Shown here: positions 34,161 through 40,789 of the stretch, in pieces | Numbering within the stretch: the stretch's first letter is position 1 | Layout: the number at the start of each line of letters is the position of its first letter | From: a virus | Virus record (IMG/VR): IMGVR_UViG_3300009528_000003 | Coordinates: 1-52,110 of that record | Direction: 5' to 3' (one strand) | Length of the DNA stretch: 52,110 bases | The notes under the pieces: generated by a model | The model's input: only the letters and a program-made list of their open reading frames with translations | Databases searched by the model: none | What the model was told of the DNA's origin: nothing | Made by a program: the position numbers and the translations under genes

Positions 34161-34394
34161 ATGGATAAGAAGCTAATCAATGTAGGCACAGAGGATTACT
34201 CACTGTGGGTGCCAGGAGGTTTGCCAGTGGCGGTGTATGGACTTGAGACGCCTGCCGTTGATGATATGAACAATTTGATTATGCTGAAAACGAGAATCGC
34301 TTACCACGATGGGAGTGGCAGCAGGTATGATTCTCCGCTCCCTCCGTCTCAAGTCATTAAGTTGTTTGAGAATAGCAATAGCGATATAGAATAG
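34161..34394 (+). CDS. Hypothetical protein (77 aa)
   Basis: GGAGG lies five bases before ATG 34161; a GTG one codon upstream is less likely. The sequence is mixed with no motif (INVGTEDYSLWVPGGLPVAV). It lies in the lysis block between endolysin and several very small genes. Confidence 0.6.
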   Translation: MDKKLINVGTEDYSLWVPGGLPVAVYGLETPAVDDMNNLIMLKTRIAYHDGSGSRYDSPLPPSQVIKLFENSNSDIE

Positions 34395-34403
34395 GAGATA
34401 GTG

Positions 34404-34529
34404 ATGCCAAGCAATGTAGTTATTGTCAACGGAAAAGAGGTTCATGTTCCCGACAGTTGGATGCCGCCCCTGTGGGAGTATCTAAAGCTGGTTGAGAAAA
34501 AGGTGAATAACAAAGAATTGGAGGAATGA
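34404..34529 (+). CDS. Hypothetical small protein (41 aa)
   Basis: ATG 34404 follows AGGAGATAGTG. The product starts with a short strand pair (NVVIVNGKEVHVPDSW) and ends in a charged helix (WEYLKLVEKKVNNKELEE). Its stop overlaps the start of the next gene. Function unknown. Confidence 0.6.
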   Translation: MPSNVVIVNGKEVHVPDSWMPPLWEYLKLVEKKVNNKELEE

Positions 34530-34666
34530 TGCCGAGCGTGTCACAAGCACAACGTAGGAAAATGGCGGCTCTACATAGTCGAGGAGAGATAACGGACAAG
34601 CAGTGGGAGGATTTCAAGGTGGTTAAACCTAACCGTAGAAAGAAGGTGGGGAAAAAGAGAAAATGA
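34529..34666 (+). CDS. Small basic protein (45 aa), PSVSQAQRRKMAALH type
   Basis: GGAGG precedes tandem ATGs at 34526 and 34529. The N-terminus PSVSQAQRRKMAALHSRGEI resembles a widespread small phage protein of the 'SxAQRRFMG' style. The C-terminus is very basic (KPNRRKKVGKKRK). It may bind nucleic acid. It overlaps the next gene by ATGA. Confidence 0.6.
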   Translation: MPSVSQAQRRKMAALHSRGEITDKQWEDFKVVKPNRRKKVGKKRK

Positions 34667-34812
34667 TCGGCTGGTTAGTAGACAAGTTCAGCGACAAGGC
34701 TGTGCGAAAGTTGGTAGGCAAGTACCGGCCACGAGCTATATGGTCTGTTGTGTTCTGGGCGATACTCGTGATTATCGGTATTGTCGGGACTTGTAAAATC
34801 TTTGTTTGGTAA
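34663..34812 (+). CDS. One-span membrane protein (49 aa), holin candidate
   Basis: A basic amphipathic N-terminal half (DKFSDKAVRKLVGKYRPR) precedes one membrane helix (AIWSVVFWAILVIIGIVG). Position two genes before another holin-like protein and after the endolysin suggests a holin, antiholin or membrane anchor. Confidence 0.6.
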   Translation: MIGWLVDKFSDKAVRKLVGKYRPRAIWSVVFWAILVIIGIVGTCKIFVW

Positions 34813-34821
34813 GGAGGTATT

Positions 34822-35013
34822 ATGAACGAAATGTTTTTCGGACTGGGAAGAACATGGGCACTTGCGGTCGTTGTGATTGTCGGTGCTACAGTTATGTTTG
34901 GACTTGGCAAAGTTGATGCTGGACAATGGCAGGAGATCATTCAGTGGGTGTTCGGACTTGCTGCGGCTAAATCTGCCGTTGTTGGTGTGGCTGGGAAAAT
35001 CAAAGCAAAATAA
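34822..35013 (+). CDS. Holin candidate (63 aa)
   Basis: AAGGAGGT precedes ATG 34822. One clear membrane helix (TWALAVVVIVGATVMFGL), an amphipathic linker (KVDAGQWQEIIQWV) and a second Ala/Val-rich helix (GLAAAKSAVVGVAGK) with a Lys tail form a class II-like holin profile. It probably permits endolysin release. Assigned by topology and location. Confidence 0.6.
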   Translation: MNEMFFGLGRTWALAVVVIVGATVMFGLGKVDAGQWQEIIQWVFGLAAAKSAVVGVAGKIKAK

Positions 35014-35025
35014 TAAGGAGGATTT

Positions 35026-35316
35026 ATGAGAAAACTGATCTTAACCATTTTCCTTTTCATCTTGCTCCTCGCAGTTGCTCATTCTGAATGGGAAGATCGT
35101 ACTGAAGTAGAAGAGGCAGTATATAGTGTTGATACCATTCAGTCTGTTGAATACAACCATTGGTTAGACCAAGTAGATCGTGATAGTGTCCAAGTGATAT
35201 TCAAGGAAGAGCATTATACTTTGTACACAGAGTCAGGCCCCAATTATTCTTCGCTTGGAGTGGGCGGTGAGACGGATTCAGTATTGTATGACACCGTTAG
35301 ATATTACAGAAAGTAA
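35026..35316 (+). CDS. Secreted small protein (96 aa)
   Basis: A typical signal peptide (residues 1-20, KLILTIFLFILLLAVAHS, cut before EWED) is followed by an acidic mature part of about 76 aa. No lipobox Cys is present, so it is not an o-spanin lipoprotein. AAGGAGGA leads the gene. A periplasmic role in lysis or exclusion is possible but unproven. Confidence 0.6.
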   Translation: MRKLILTIFLFILLLAVAHSEWEDRTEVEEAVYSVDTIQSVEYNHWLDQVDRDSVQVIFKEEHYTLYTESGPNYSSLGVGGETDSVLYDTVRYYRK

Positions 35317-35330
35317 ACTTAGGAGGAATT

Positions 35331-35870
35331 ATGAAAAAACTTCTCATCCTGTCGGCTTTCGTGCTGGCGGTAGTGGCCATGCCAGGCAATCCAGTCTGGG
35401 GGCAAGTGGAACCGCCGAGTGAACCGCCTTATGCGGTTATCGCAATGGCTGCGGGTGGAGTCCATTCTGGTTTCGGTCAGTGGTCAGGGGGCTTCATATT
35501 CGGCGGTGAATATCCTGTTGCTAAAGATGGTGACGTGGCTTTCAGGTTTGTTTATAGCCAGTTCAACTGGAATCCCGATGCACCCCTGCGAATCCTGCAA
35601 CCTGCGACACTTTTGAAATTTGACATCGGCAAACAATGGGGCGTTTGGATTGTGACGGGTGGCGACCTGTATCTGGCTGGTCAGAACACCGGGGCAGCTT
35701 TCTTTGGCGGCTTTGGTGGCAGTCGGACAATACTGACGTACCAAAACAAAAAGGGAAACTTCGGCTACTTTGACTTGGCCGGAGAGATGACAATGACCGG
35801 AGCCGGAGACAAGGAAACCGGCAGCTATTGGCAAATAAAACTGGGGGTCGCTTTCAGACCGGCAATATAA
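35331..35870 (+). CDS. Secreted outer-membrane barrel-like protein (179 aa)
   Basis: Residues 1-24 are a signal peptide (MKKLLILSAFVLAVVAMPGN plus PVWG, cut before QVE). The mature part alternates Gly/aromatic-rich strands (QWSGGFIFGGEYPV, DVAFRFVYSQFNW, GNFGYFDLAGEMTMTG, YWQIKLGVAFRPAI) as in small 8-stranded outer-membrane barrels. It is the last late gene before the terminator. It may block receptors late in infection or change the host surface. Confidence 0.6.
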   Translation: MKKLLILSAFVLAVVAMPGNPVWGQVEPPSEPPYAVIAMAAGGVHSGFGQWSGGFIFGGEYPVAKDGDVAFRFVYSQFNWNPDAPLRILQPATLLKFDIGKQWGVWIVTGGDLYLAGQNTGAAFFGGFGGSRTILTYQNKKGNFGYFDLAGEMTMTGAGDKETGSYWQIKLGVAFRPAI

Positions 35871-35910
35871 AATTCCTTACCCGTGACTTGCCCCCTCCTA
35901 TGGGAGCCAC

Positions 35911-35957
35911 AAGAGCCGGTGGTTTTGACGACTCCTTTTCCGCCGGCTCTTTTTTGT
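35911..35957 (+). terminator. Strong intrinsic terminator ending the late operon
   Basis: GAGCCGGTGG (from 35913) pairs with CCGCCGGCTC, with one G-T wobble, followed by six to seven T. The loop is about 20 bases. It closes the structural/lysis operon and runs directly into the next promoter. Confidence 0.85.
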
Positions 35958-35984
35958 TGACAGATATTTGGGGATAAATATATT
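35957..35984 (+). promoter_or_regulatory. Near-consensus sigma70 promoter
   Basis: TTGACA (35957-35962), a 16-base spacer and TATATT (35979-35984). It sits immediately after the late terminator, so the two genes at 36074-36650 form an independent unit, possibly expressed in the lysogen. Confidence 0.8.
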
Positions 35985-35997
35985 GCTATCCAACTTA

Positions 35998-36058
35998 CAG
36001 TCGGACTTTGGCCGACTGCGCTAATTTGGTCAACGGGGTAGTTCGGGTGCTACCCCGT
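35998..36058 (+). promoter_or_regulatory. Two tandem hairpins in the 5' leader
   Basis: CAGTCGG/CCGACTG (35998-36018) and ACGGGGTAG/CTACCCCGT (36033-36058) are perfect stems lying between the promoter and the first ATG (36074). The second lacks a U-run. They could form an attenuator, an RNA-stability element or a small RNA. Confidence 0.6.
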
Positions 36059-36073
36059 GTTTATAGAAATCTA

Positions 36074-36424
36074 ATGAATCTCTTTCATGGAACAAGTAGG
36101 ATCGCTTGGGAAAAGATCAAAGTCGAGGGTCTAAAACCAAGCCGAATAGGGATTGTCTACTTATCCCCAGATCGCAGGGCTGCCGATGATTTTGGCGGGA
36201 ACGAAGTTCTTCTTGAAGTTGAGACTGGCGATACCAAGCTGACTGCTTTCGATGACTGCAAAGAGTGGGAAGTGCTTTGCTGGGGACATATTTCAGCTGA
36301 TAAAATCAGACTGATGAAAATTAAGGATTTCAAGGAGATGTCAGACTACGAATTTCTTGTCTGGCTCGACCCTGCCGAGGTTCAGCCCTATCAGGAAATC
36401 CTTGAGAATGACAGCGATGAATAA
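36074..36424 (+). CDS. ADP-ribosyltransferase-fold (KptA/Tpt1-like) protein
   Basis: 116 aa from ATG 36074. NLFHGTSRIAWEKIKVEGLKP followed by IGIVYLSPDRRAADDF and EVLLEVETGD follows the order of the compact ART/KptA fold: the NAD-contacting HGT motif, the YLS strand and later strands. The catalytic acidic residue cannot be assigned safely. Substrates could be RNA 2'-phosphate, nucleic acid or protein. It has its own promoter and structured leader. It may act as a defence, toxin or host-modifying enzyme. Confidence 0.6.
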   Translation: MNLFHGTSRIAWEKIKVEGLKPSRIGIVYLSPDRRAADDFGGNEVLLEVETGDTKLTAFDDCKEWEVLCWGHISADKIRLMKIKDFKEMSDYEFLVWLDPAEVQPYQEILENDSDE

Positions 36425-36650
36425 CAGACAGAAGCTCAGTAAGTCAGTAGTAGAACTTCTTGGCAAATTACCCCAAGTTGAGACTGTTGATATTACGCCC
36501 TGCTTTGATATCAATATCAAGCTGAACACGAGAGATCGTCAAGCCAGGGATACCGTTTTTGAACGTGAGCTACAAATCCATGACGCCTTTCCTGACCTGC
36601 TGATCGATTTCAGGGTGACTTTGCCCCTGAACGACAGTGAGGCCGAATAA
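36408..36650 (+). CDS. Hypothetical partner of the ART-like gene (80 aa)
   Basis: ATG 36408, with AGGA upstream, lies inside the ART-like gene; ATG 36417 is also possible. A helix (RQKLSKSVVELLGKLPQV) is followed by a DITPCFDINIKLNTRD strand pair and a C-terminal alpha/beta half, like a small ferredoxin-type fold. The overlap implies co-translation, so it may be an immunity or accessory subunit. Not recognised. Confidence 0.55.
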   Translation: MTAMNNRQKLSKSVVELLGKLPQVETVDITPCFDINIKLNTRDRQARDTVFERELQIHDAFPDLLIDFRVTLPLNDSEAE

Positions 36651-36947
36651 GACCTGTACGGCCACGATCTTTTTCAAAAACTCCGTCGGTCTAAAGACAC
36701 ACCAGACCACTCATTACTATTCAGTGATACCCCCTCTACGTTCGTCCTGCATCATGTATCAAGAGAATCACAGACTCTATTGCCCCCGACTTGACCCCCC
36801 GCCCAGAATGTTGCCCCCCTGAAGTTGACCCCTTTGGGGACAAGATTATGTAATAGAGTGTGTTGGAATGTAAGGGAATGAAATCCCCTAACTCGTTGTG
36901 TTTCACGTGAAACCTCTTAATTGGTGGGCTGTTATGGGGTTAGGTAA
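36651..36947. other. Attachment-site arm region
   Basis: No gene is supported here. TTGACCCC occurs at 36791-36798 and 36825-36832, each preceded by a TTGCCCCC-type block, and a third TTGACCCC lies beyond the core at 37024-37031. Repeats on both sides of attP suggest arm-type integrase or excisionase sites. A parS-like element lies at 36899-36914. Confidence 0.5.
36899..36914. promoter_or_regulatory. parS: parS-like ParB binding site
   Basis: TGTTTCACGTGAAACC matches the near-universal chromosomal parS consensus TGTTTCACGTGAAACA at 15 of 16 positions, including the full 14-bp palindrome. A given 14-mer is expected about 2 in 10,000 times in 52 kb. No ParA- or ParB-like gene is visible, so the site would be read by the host ParB. 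Confidence 0.7.
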
Positions 36948-36978
36948 TGGTGCCGAAGGGGGGACTCGAACCCCCAGT
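36948..36978 (-). other. attP: attP core: 3' end of a tRNA gene (tRNA-Leu type)
   Basis: Read on the minus strand the segment is a perfect T-arm (stem GGGGG/CCCCC around TTCGAGT) followed by the acceptor 3' strand CTTCGGCA and CCA. CTTCGGCACCA is the 3' end of GCCGAAG-type tRNAs, usually leucine. The 5' part of a tRNA is absent, so it is not a working tRNA gene but a site that restores the host tRNA on integration. The integrase gene lies about 530 bases away. Confidence 0.8.
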
Positions 36979-37061
36979 ATGTTATTAAATGATAATGGCT
37001 TAGAGTTAGTGCCGCTAAAGCTGTTGACCCCTCTCATTAACTGATTAAAAGAAGAACGGGT

Positions 37062-37493
37062 TTACCAGCACCATTCGTTATTGATGTTGCCTTTCATGTC
37101 AGGGCGTGGGATTTTATCGTCCAAAAGGAAATCCCGAAAAGCCAAAATATCTTTGGATTCAATACCGTGTTCAATCATCATCTGAAAAAGTTTAGCATCA
37201 TCTTCTTCTTGATAGTATTTTTGTGCCCTTAACGTTCTCGGACGATATACCCAAGACCACTCCTGAACAGTCCGATCATTATCTTGCTTCATTGGTTCGG
37301 GCCTTCTATGAACATCTTCCCAATAATCTTGCGGTATACAACAAGCAATCTCGTAATCCAAGAAATTGCGCTCATCGTCTATAAGTCTTTGCTGCCCCGC
37401 TGCTGTGTCTGGATAAAAGGCTGAATAATAAGAAAATGAGACATGACCCTTACACGGTAATTCAGGATCGAACTTAGAGAAGTGTGGAATCAT
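37062..37493 (-). CDS. Hypothetical protein between attP and integrase (143 aa)
   Basis: The 143-aa product has many aromatic and acidic residues (SFSYYSAFYPD, DDERNFLDYEIACC) and a helical C-terminal part (AKLFQMMIEHGIESKDILAF). It reads leftward downstream of integrase. It shows no excisionase-like winged helix. No family is recognised. Confidence 0.55.
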   Translation of the reverse strand: MIPHFSKFDPELPCKGHVSFSYYSAFYPDTAAGQQRLIDDERNFLDYEIACCIPQDYWEDVHRRPEPMKQDNDRTVQEWSWVYRPRTLRAQKYYQEEDDAKLFQMMIEHGIESKDILAFRDFLLDDKIPRPDMKGNINNEWCW

Positions 37494-37508
37494 ACTAAAA
37501 AGGTAAAA

Positions 37509-38573
37509 TCAAAAAACCAGCTTGTCAATAGCTGATTTCAGATGTTGTGGAGCAAAGTGAACGTAAACCAACGTCTGCTCTACCCTTGCGTGGCCGAGCA
37601 GTTCCTTCACTGCCCCGATATGAACTCCCCCGATGACAAGATTGGTCGCAAAAGTGTGCCGGAGATCGTATGGCTTATGGTGCGGAATCTCCATTATGGT
37701 ACAGGCTCGACGCATTTTGCGGTGGTAGAATTTGTCATCACCGAGCGGTTCGTTGCGACCCGAATCGAAAACATAGGTGAAATCTTTGGGTAGCGACTTC
37801 AATAATTTATGAAGTTCTGGATGGAGGGGTATTGAGCGTGGGGTTTTCGTTTTGGTATTAACGATCTGAATGACATTGTTCTGGAGGTTCACTTGATCCC
37901 ACTTTAATGATATAGCCTCACCTGGCCTCATGCCAGTATAGAGGATTGTTCGGAAGTATGTTGCTACGGTCGGATCGTCCTGATCGAGAAATTTGAACAT
38001 CATTTTGAGTTCGTCTTTTTTGAAAGGATTCGGCAGGCGCTTTTCATATTTAGGTTTAAGGCTTTTGTGTTTGGCTGGATTAACCTTAATATAGCTATGC
38101 TCCAAACACCAGTTCATAAAAGCGTTGAGAAACTGATGATACTTGTGCCAGTTGGCGCTGGGATCGTAGTTGTCCCGCCGCCTAGCTCTGCTAAACGGGG
38201 CGTGTTCATAGAACCACTGCTGGTAGCTCAAACAGAGGGCGGTGTCGATATTCCCCAGAGTGCTGACGTTTCTGCGCTCACAGAAACGAGAGAATACTCC
38301 GAGGGCTTGATACTGCTTGCGGAGCGTCTCCGGCGATTTCCTTCTTACTTTCTCCGACCATTCGTGATATTTGGCTATGACTTGGGCTAACTCGTCCAGT
38401 TGCTTTTTGGCTGCTTGTTTTTCCGACAGAGTAATCCTGATAAACTGACAGGCGGCGGCGTAAGCCTGTTCGTCCCCACCACAACGGTCAGCTTGGAATC
38501 GGCGGCGGATTTTCTTGCCACCCTTCTTGATCGTCACCCGCCAGCCGAGGTTATAGTGCTTAGGGACGGGCAT
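37509..38573 (-). CDS. int: Tyrosine recombinase integrase
   Basis: 354 aa. An N-terminal basic beta-rich arm-binding domain (LGWRVTIKKGGKKIRRRFQA) precedes a SAM-like core-binding domain (about 60-165) and the catalytic domain. Catalytic residues are Arg216 (TGMRPGEA), a Lys near 241-243, Arg305 in YDLRHTFAT, His328 in LLGHAR and the nucleophile Tyr337 in TLVYVHF. The usual His of the HxxR motif is Tyr302, a known variation. It would integrate at the host tRNA matching attP. Confidence 0.93.
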   Translation of the reverse strand: MPVPKHYNLGWRVTIKKGGKKIRRRFQADRCGGDEQAYAAACQFIRITLSEKQAAKKQLDELAQVIAKYHEWSEKVRRKSPETLRKQYQALGVFSRFCERRNVSTLGNIDTALCLSYQQWFYEHAPFSRARRRDNYDPSANWHKYHQFLNAFMNWCLEHSYIKVNPAKHKSLKPKYEKRLPNPFKKDELKMMFKFLDQDDPTVATYFRTILYTGMRPGEAISLKWDQVNLQNNVIQIVNTKTKTPRSIPLHPELHKLLKSLPKDFTYVFDSGRNEPLGDDKFYHRKMRRACTIMEIPHHKPYDLRHTFATNLVIGGVHIGAVKELLGHARVEQTLVYVHFAPQHLKSAIDKLVF

Positions 38574-38576
38574 GAG

Positions 38577-38651
38577 TTACACTTGTCTAATGAGATAAAC
38601 GATAATTGCTACTCCTAAGATAATCAGACCGAGACGCAGTTGTGATCTCAT
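38577..38651 (-). CDS. Single-span membrane peptide (24 aa)
   Basis: The start overlaps the stop of the barrel-like gene by ATGA. It encodes a basic head (MRSQLRLG) and one hydrophobic helix (LIILGVAIIVYLI), ending just before the integrase start. Very short, so support is coupling and composition only. Confidence 0.4.
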   Translation of the reverse strand: MRSQLRLGLIILGVAIIVYLIRQV

Positions 38652-38998
38652 TTGTTGATGCTCTTACCGATGTAGAGGGTGACACTAAAATTGAATTTGA
38701 AACCATTGTAATCAACTTTGCTTGGTGGTGCAAGATAGTACATTTTCCATTCGGTGTTACCTGTGTGAAATCTACCTGAAAAATTGATTGTGGCGTTTTT
38801 GCTAACTGGCCATTTAAGGCCAGCCCCAAATCCTATATATTCATCATCACCGTCTTGGTTAAGTCCAATGACTTCATGGTCTAATGTGGACATACCTCCA
38901 CTGAGACCTACCGTAATGCTCGGCCTGCTGTCAGGGTTCTCGGCCAGTGTCATGGCCGGAATCAGCATGACCACCATGATAATTAACGCTTTTTTCAT
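38648..38998 (-). CDS. Secreted outer-membrane barrel-like protein in the lysogeny region
   Basis: 116 aa. Signal peptide residues 1-19 (KKALIIMVVMLIPAMTLA, cut before ENP), then strands with the Gly/aromatic alternation of small outer-membrane barrels (SITVGLSGGMSTLDHE, YIGFGAGLKWPV, ATINFSGRFHTG, FKFNFSVTLYIG). About 97 mature residues would form at most half of an 8-stranded barrel, or a small surface protein. Encoded between repressor and integrase, so probably made in lysogens, suggesting surface modification or superinfection exclusion. Confidence 0.6.
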   Translation of the reverse strand: MKKALIIMVVMLIPAMTLAENPDSRPSITVGLSGGMSTLDHEVIGLNQDGDDEYIGFGAGLKWPVSKNATINFSGRFHTGNTEWKMYYLAPPSKVDYNGFKFNFSVTLYIGKSINK

Positions 38999-39163
38999 TT
39001 TCCTTTTTCCTCCGTTTTGATGTTCAACAGTTTCAAAATCCCCCTCTGCTTTTGTCTACTCAACCGCTGGTACAAAGTAACCAGAACGGCAGAGACATGA
39101 GTACTCATAGCACCCCTCTCCATGTGTAGTGTTACTCAAGTAACGAGCGTATCAACATCCCTG

Positions 39164-39553
39164 TCATTCCGCTTTGTCTTTAGAGTTCTTCTTCTGTTGT
39201 ACCTCCTTTGTCTTGAGTAGTATTTCGTCTACGGCTTTCCTCCGCCAGTCATCATCCGGCAGAGAGTTGTAAGCCTCGATAACCGCCTTCTCCTCAGCAC
39301 TCAATTCCCCGATAGCATTGGCGTCCTTTTCAATGCCCTTCAGAGATTCGAGGCCGGTGAGTTGTTCCAATGTGCAGTTGAGAGCGTTAGCGAGAGCGAC
39401 CAGAGTATTCAGTGAGGGGGTCTGGACATCGGGATGACCAGACAGATGTTTACTAATTAAGGACTGCTCGACTCCACTCTTTTTAGCCAATTCGACCTGA
39501 TTTAAGCCATAAATGCCCATCAGTTTCCGAAGGTTGTCTCGGAACTTAGTCAT
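39164..39553 (-). CDS. XRE-family repressor (CI-like)
   Basis: 129 aa from 39553. A classical HTH_3 domain occupies residues 3-65: LRKLMGIYGLNQVELAKKSG, then VEQSLISKHLSG as turn and recognition helix, and TPSLNTLVALANALNCTLEQ. The C-terminal part is helical and charged without a LexA-like peptidase, so induction would not be by RecA-driven self-cleavage. It reads away from the candidate Cro gene, the standard switch layout. Confidence 0.8.
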   Translation of the reverse strand: MTKFRDNLRKLMGIYGLNQVELAKKSGVEQSLISKHLSGHPDVQTPSLNTLVALANALNCTLEQLTGLESLKGIEKDANAIGELSAEEKAVIEAYNSLPDDDWRRKAVDEILLKTKEVQQKKNSKDKAE

Positions 39554-39587
39554 TGTTTCATAAGAAGTTAGCAGCATTTTTTATCTC

Positions 39588-39663
39588 ACGCAACGGCCAA
39601 AGTAAAAAAAGTTGAAAAAAAGGCAAAAAAAGACTTGCGTTATTATTCAACTTTTCATATATT
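39588..39663. promoter_or_regulatory. Lysogeny-switch operator/promoter region
   Basis: The rightward promoter TTGCGT (39635-39640), 17-base spacer, TATATT (39658-39663) lies between the repressor and the early operon. Two inverted repeats embrace it: ACGCAA (39588-39593) with TTGCGT (39635-39640), and AAAAGTTGAA (39607-39616) with TTCAACTTTT (39646-39655). The last arm lies in the spacer, so a bound repressor would block polymerase. Confidence 0.7.
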
Positions 39664-39720
39664 ATCCGATAGATAAGAGAAAAGAGATATTTTTTTGAAC
39701 TATAAAATGAAAGTTTGACT

Positions 39721-39915
39721 ATGGACAATTTAGTATTACACACTGTGTACGACATCACTGAGGAGACTTTTGACTCAAAACCATTAAAGGTCACACCTCC
39801 CGTAATCTGGGTTCGTACACAAACCAAGCCTGGTGACAAGGTAGGTCTATTCGAGCATCCTGAGACACACCAGTTAATCATAGAGAAAATCTCTCCATCT
39901 AAGGAACCATCGTGA
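39721..39915 (+). CDS. AbrB-like small regulator in the Cro position
   Basis: 64 aa, first gene of the early operon. The segment LKVTPPVIWVRTQTKPGDKV followed by GLFEHPETHQLIIEKI follows the SpoVT/AbrB swapped-hairpin pattern (P-x-W...KPGDKV.L......LIIEK). Such proteins bind DNA as dimers. A Cro-like role would be unusual for this fold, since Cro is normally HTH. The fold call is by pattern and tentative. Confidence 0.5.
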   Translation: MDNLVLHTVYDITEETFDSKPLKVTPPVIWVRTQTKPGDKVGLFEHPETHQLIIEKISPSKEPS

Positions 39916-40505
39916 TGAATTCTTCTTCTGAACAAAACCGATCCGTGGCGAGAACAAAAGAAGATACATCATTGAGCCGCAGAAGTCAAGTCATTTTTGA
40001 GCGCAAGACAAGAACGATTCCCTTGACGCAAGGGAAAGTGGCATTGGTTGATGATGCTGATTTTTGCATCCTCTCTTACCATAAATGGCGTGCGGAAAAA
40101 CATCGCTCAACTTTTTATGCGGTATATCGAGTCCGTATAAGTAAAAACAACTGGAGAACTCGGTTGATGCACAGAATAATTTTAGGCCTTCAGCCGGGGG
40201 ATAAACAAATAACCGACCACCGTGATGGAAACGGCTTGAACAATCAGAGATCAAACTTAAGAGTCTGTACACAAACGCAAAATAATCAATCTTCAAGAAA
40301 GCGAACAGGATGCACATCAAAGTATAAAGGTGTTCACTGGAATAGTCATTCCTACAATTGGACTTCACGGATTCAGGTGAATAGAAAGCAAACGCATCTT
40401 GGACAATTTGAATCAGAGTCTGATGCTGCACGAGCTTACGATGCAGCAGCAGTAAAACATTACGGTGAGTTTGCATTAACAAACAAAGCATTAGGATTAT
40501 ACTAA
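39915..40505 (+). CDS. HNH homing endonuclease with AP2 DNA-binding domain (copy 1)
   Basis: 196 aa (ATG 39915; GTG 39912 possible). The HNH core includes WRTRLMHRIILGLQPGDKQI and ITDHRDGNGLNNQRSNLRVC. The C-terminal AP2 domain has SKYKGVHWNSHSYNWTSRIQ, HLGQFESESDAARAYDAAAV and YGEFALTN. This is the classic free-standing phage HNH-AP2 architecture. It sits as a selfish insert between the AbrB-like gene and the next early gene. A paralogue lies at 45635-46135. Confidence 0.88.
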   Translation: MNSSSEQNRSVARTKEDTSLSRRSQVIFERKTRTIPLTQGKVALVDDADFCILSYHKWRAEKHRSTFYAVYRVRISKNNWRTRLMHRIILGLQPGDKQITDHRDGNGLNNQRSNLRVCTQTQNNQSSRKRTGCTSKYKGVHWNSHSYNWTSRIQVNRKQTHLGQFESESDAARAYDAAAVKHYGEFALTNKALGLY

Positions 40506-40789
40506 TGAAACATTTACAACCCACAGGCTCGGCTGCAGCGGCGGCGGAGATTTATCAGTTTGCAGTTGAACGTATAACTGGAATCGAGAATCGAACATGG
40601 TCAAAAGAGAACATCGAAGCCATCATTTCCAAACACTCCCCAGCCGACAAGGGTACGAAAAAGTTGGTGGAGGCACTAATAGAGGTTAAAGCGGAGTGCT
40701 ATGGCGCTGTAGGGAGGGAGGGATTAAGTAATGAGACTTGTCATTTAATTGATACCGCCCTCGCAGAATATGAGGAGCTAAACAAATGA
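40505..40789 (+). CDS. Hypothetical helical early protein (94 aa)
   Basis: Start ATG 40505 overlaps the endonuclease stop. The product is helical throughout (AAAAEIYQFAVERITGIENR, WSKENIEAIISKHS, KKLVEALIEVKAECYG). No motif identifies a function. It begins the run of overlapping early genes. Confidence 0.65.
   Translation: MKHLQPTGSAAAAAEIYQFAVERITGIENRTWSKENIEAIISKHSPADKGTKKLVEALIEVKAECYGAVGREGLSNETCHLIDTALAEYEELNK

Noticed and set aside
36637-36822. An open 61-codon rightward frame over the attachment arm
   Set aside because: No ribosome site, Pro/Cys/His-rich composition and overlap with C-rich arm repeats indicate a chance frame.
36978-37060. A complete tRNA-Leu gene on the minus strand over attP
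   Set aside because: Only the T-arm and 3' acceptor strand are present. No GCCGAAG 5' strand or valid anticodon stem lies upstream on that strand.
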